From Synergistaceae bacterium (lineage in GTDB: Bacteria; Synergistota; Synergistia; Synergistales; Aminobacteriaceae): a stretch of DNA of 14,630 bases. Where the stretch lies: positions 1 through 14,630 of the forward strand of contig JAFTBA010000297.1 of the NCBI GenBank assembly GCA_017458545.1, written 5' to 3'. Made by a program: the position numbers and the translations under genes. The stretch's first letter is position 1; every line of letters starts with the position of its first letter. Of this stretch, positions 13,842-14,630 are shown in pieces. A model generated the notes under the pieces. The model was not told the DNA's origin and made no database searches. It saw only the letters and a program-made list of their open reading frames with translations.

Positions 13842-14136
13842 TTAGCTTTCATGCTCCCTTCCTTGTTCTACGCGTCCGCTTTCGCATAAGCTACTTGCGT
13901 TTGGTGTAACGCTCCGAAGGCTTCAATTCCCCGCTAACGTACGGGTACATAAATCTCTACACACTGATAAGGTCGAGTATTTTACAGACAGAACCACAGT
14001 TCAGCTTGGTTTTCGCCTCTAAATTTTCTCTGTCCAACCGCCTATACTCAGTTCTCAATGAGACACCAATTAAGACGGAATTATACCAGTCGTTAGCAAA
14101 GTGAGCAAAAGTTCCTGTAACGTTTCTTCCTTTCAT
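13842..14136 (-). pseudogene. Possible decayed tnpB (IS200/IS605-type) C-terminal remnant
   Basis: One frame runs from ATG 14136 to TAG 13957 (59 codons, contains LEAKTKLNCGSVCKILDL). A second, overlapping frame continues with CRDLCTRTLAGN, a TGA, then SLRSVTPNASSLCESGRV and ends REHES at TAA 13842. The last part has the look of IS605-type TnpB tails (short, polar, ..LCE.G..). A frame change plus an in-frame stop would make this a wreck. The DNA here also has several small hairpins, as a tnpB 3' end with its guide RNA would. I see no RuvC-like or zinc-ribbon part, so the call rests on weak resemblance. Confidence 0.28.
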
Positions 14137-14140
14137 TAAG

Positions 14141-14177
14141 ATTATAAAATTACAAATTACTTATAATATTTTATAAT
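14141..14177. repeat. AT-only dyad flanked by a second inverted repeat
   Basis: ATTATAAAAT (14141-14150) and ATTTTATAAT (14168-14177) are perfect reverse complements over a 17-nt loop, followed by TTTTTT on the plus strand. An outer pair, GTTAGCAAA (14092-14100) and TTTGCTAAC (14180-14188), brackets it. It could be a weak plus-strand terminator or the boundary of a lost mobile element. Confidence 0.4.
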
Positions 14178-14279
14178 TTTTTGCTAACTGTTACTCAGCC
14201 CCCTATGTCAATTTCGTGAAGTATATCAGAGTTTTAATGTACAATATCCCCGTTTACCCATAACTCAGGAGGTTTAACC

Positions 14280-14630
14280 GTGAAAAAAATCACAGCAGTT
14301 TTAGCCCTGACACTCATACTCTCGTCATCACCGCCTCTTCAAGCCAAATATGACCCCCAGCACACTGTGTTGGCATTGAACATGGCGATAGTCTCAGTTC
14401 ACCGAATACTGACCGCCGAAAACCGTGCCGTCCTCGAACAGGAGTATCAGAACATCATCAACAATCTCAGTTTAGGCAACATCGAGAATGATTCTGACAT
14501 GACCGCCCTTTACCGCGATTTAATGTCCGTCATCACCTCAAAGCGAATCCGTGATGAAGACCGCAAACGCCTGATCTCCCATTACAACGCCTCAGAACAG
14601 AAACTCATCACTTACGCTATGTCCTCCGTC
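14280..14630 (+). CDS. Partial secreted or periplasmic protein, function unknown (runs off right edge)
   Basis: A GTG at 14280 has AGGAGG seven bases upstream and opens a frame of 117 codons to the window end with no stop. The first 22 residues, MKKITAVLALTLILSSSPPL then QA, form a typical Sec signal peptide with cleavage likely before KYDPQ. The mature part is polar and helix-prone (for example EQEYQNIINNLSLGN), without a motif I can name. TACAAT at 14240-14245 may be its -10 box, with no good -35. It is transcribed away from the minus-strand group to its left. Confidence 0.85.
   Translation, partial: MKKITAVLALTLILSSSPPLQAKYDPQHTVLALNMAIVSVHRILTAENRAVLEQEYQNIINNLSLGNIENDSDMTALYRDLMSVITSKRIRDEDRKRLISHYNASEQKLITYAMSSV

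Larger units (their letters stand above)
13805..14279. other. 475-bp intergenic region
   Basis: No intact gene over 60 codons is seen. The minus strand holds a decayed coding-like stretch (13842-14136, described separately). An AT-only dyad lies at 14141-14177, and the reverse-complementary 9-mers GTTAGCAAA (14092-14100) and TTTGCTAAC (14180-14188) flank it. At the right end are a -10-like TACAAT (14240-14245) and the AGGAGG site of the next gene. Confidence 0.5.

Noticed and set aside
13890..13960. tRNA-like segment (TTCAATTCC followed by GC-rich sequence)
   Set aside because: No matching T-stem, acceptor stem or anticodon arm could be paired on either strand.

Overview
The window looks like chromosome from an anaerobic, Gram-negative-type bacterium. 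It carries a periplasmic lytic transglycosylase with a signal peptide, a surface-polysaccharide initiating transferase, an NhaC-type antiporter and a nitroreductase. Genes are led by good GGAGG-type ribosome sites and packed in short overlapping operons. The phylum cannot be fixed from sequence alone; Synergistota or a similar gut/rumen anaerobe is my guess only.

Layout. (1) 1-1792, minus strand: the start of a membrane-protein gene running off the left edge, then a WbaP-like polyprenyl-phosphate sugar-phosphate transferase. This frame is open for about 473 codons but has no ATG, GTG or TTG at its 5' end. The nearest ATG (1686) lies in another frame, separated from the gene by a heptamer array (8 full copies of GCGATGT plus 5 nt). 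A one-unit change in copy number would join them, so this is a candidate phase-variable gene, drawn here in the OFF state. A perfect TTGACA-N17-TATAAT promoter abuts the array, which complicates that reading. (2) 1793-3346, minus: a DUF1703-type AAA-ATPase/PD-(D/E)XK protein. (3) 3446-9672, plus: a tightly overlapping operon of slt-like lytic transglycosylase, tilS, an SbcC-like zinc-hook coiled-coil protein with no ATPase heads, and a GNAT acetyltransferase. (4) 9743-11329, minus: an NhaC family antiporter, convergent to the operon. (5) 11670-13804, minus: nitroreductase, TetR-type regulator, a CGGC-domain protein and a small Cys-containing unknown, which together look like a small redox or stress group. 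(6) 13805-14279: a gene-poor stretch with what may be the wreck of an IS605-type tnpB end, then the start of a secreted protein that runs off the right edge.

Two related intergenic elements (about 171-254 and 9670-9745) are the most unusual non-coding features. Each is a G-rich run of TAGGG(G)-type, roughly 7-nt units, a TAGCTA centre, and a C-rich mirror arm. They have telomere-like TTAGGG spacing and G-quadruplex potential on both strands. In all three places where a gene ends in one of these elements, the TAG stop codon is itself the first three bases of a repeat unit.
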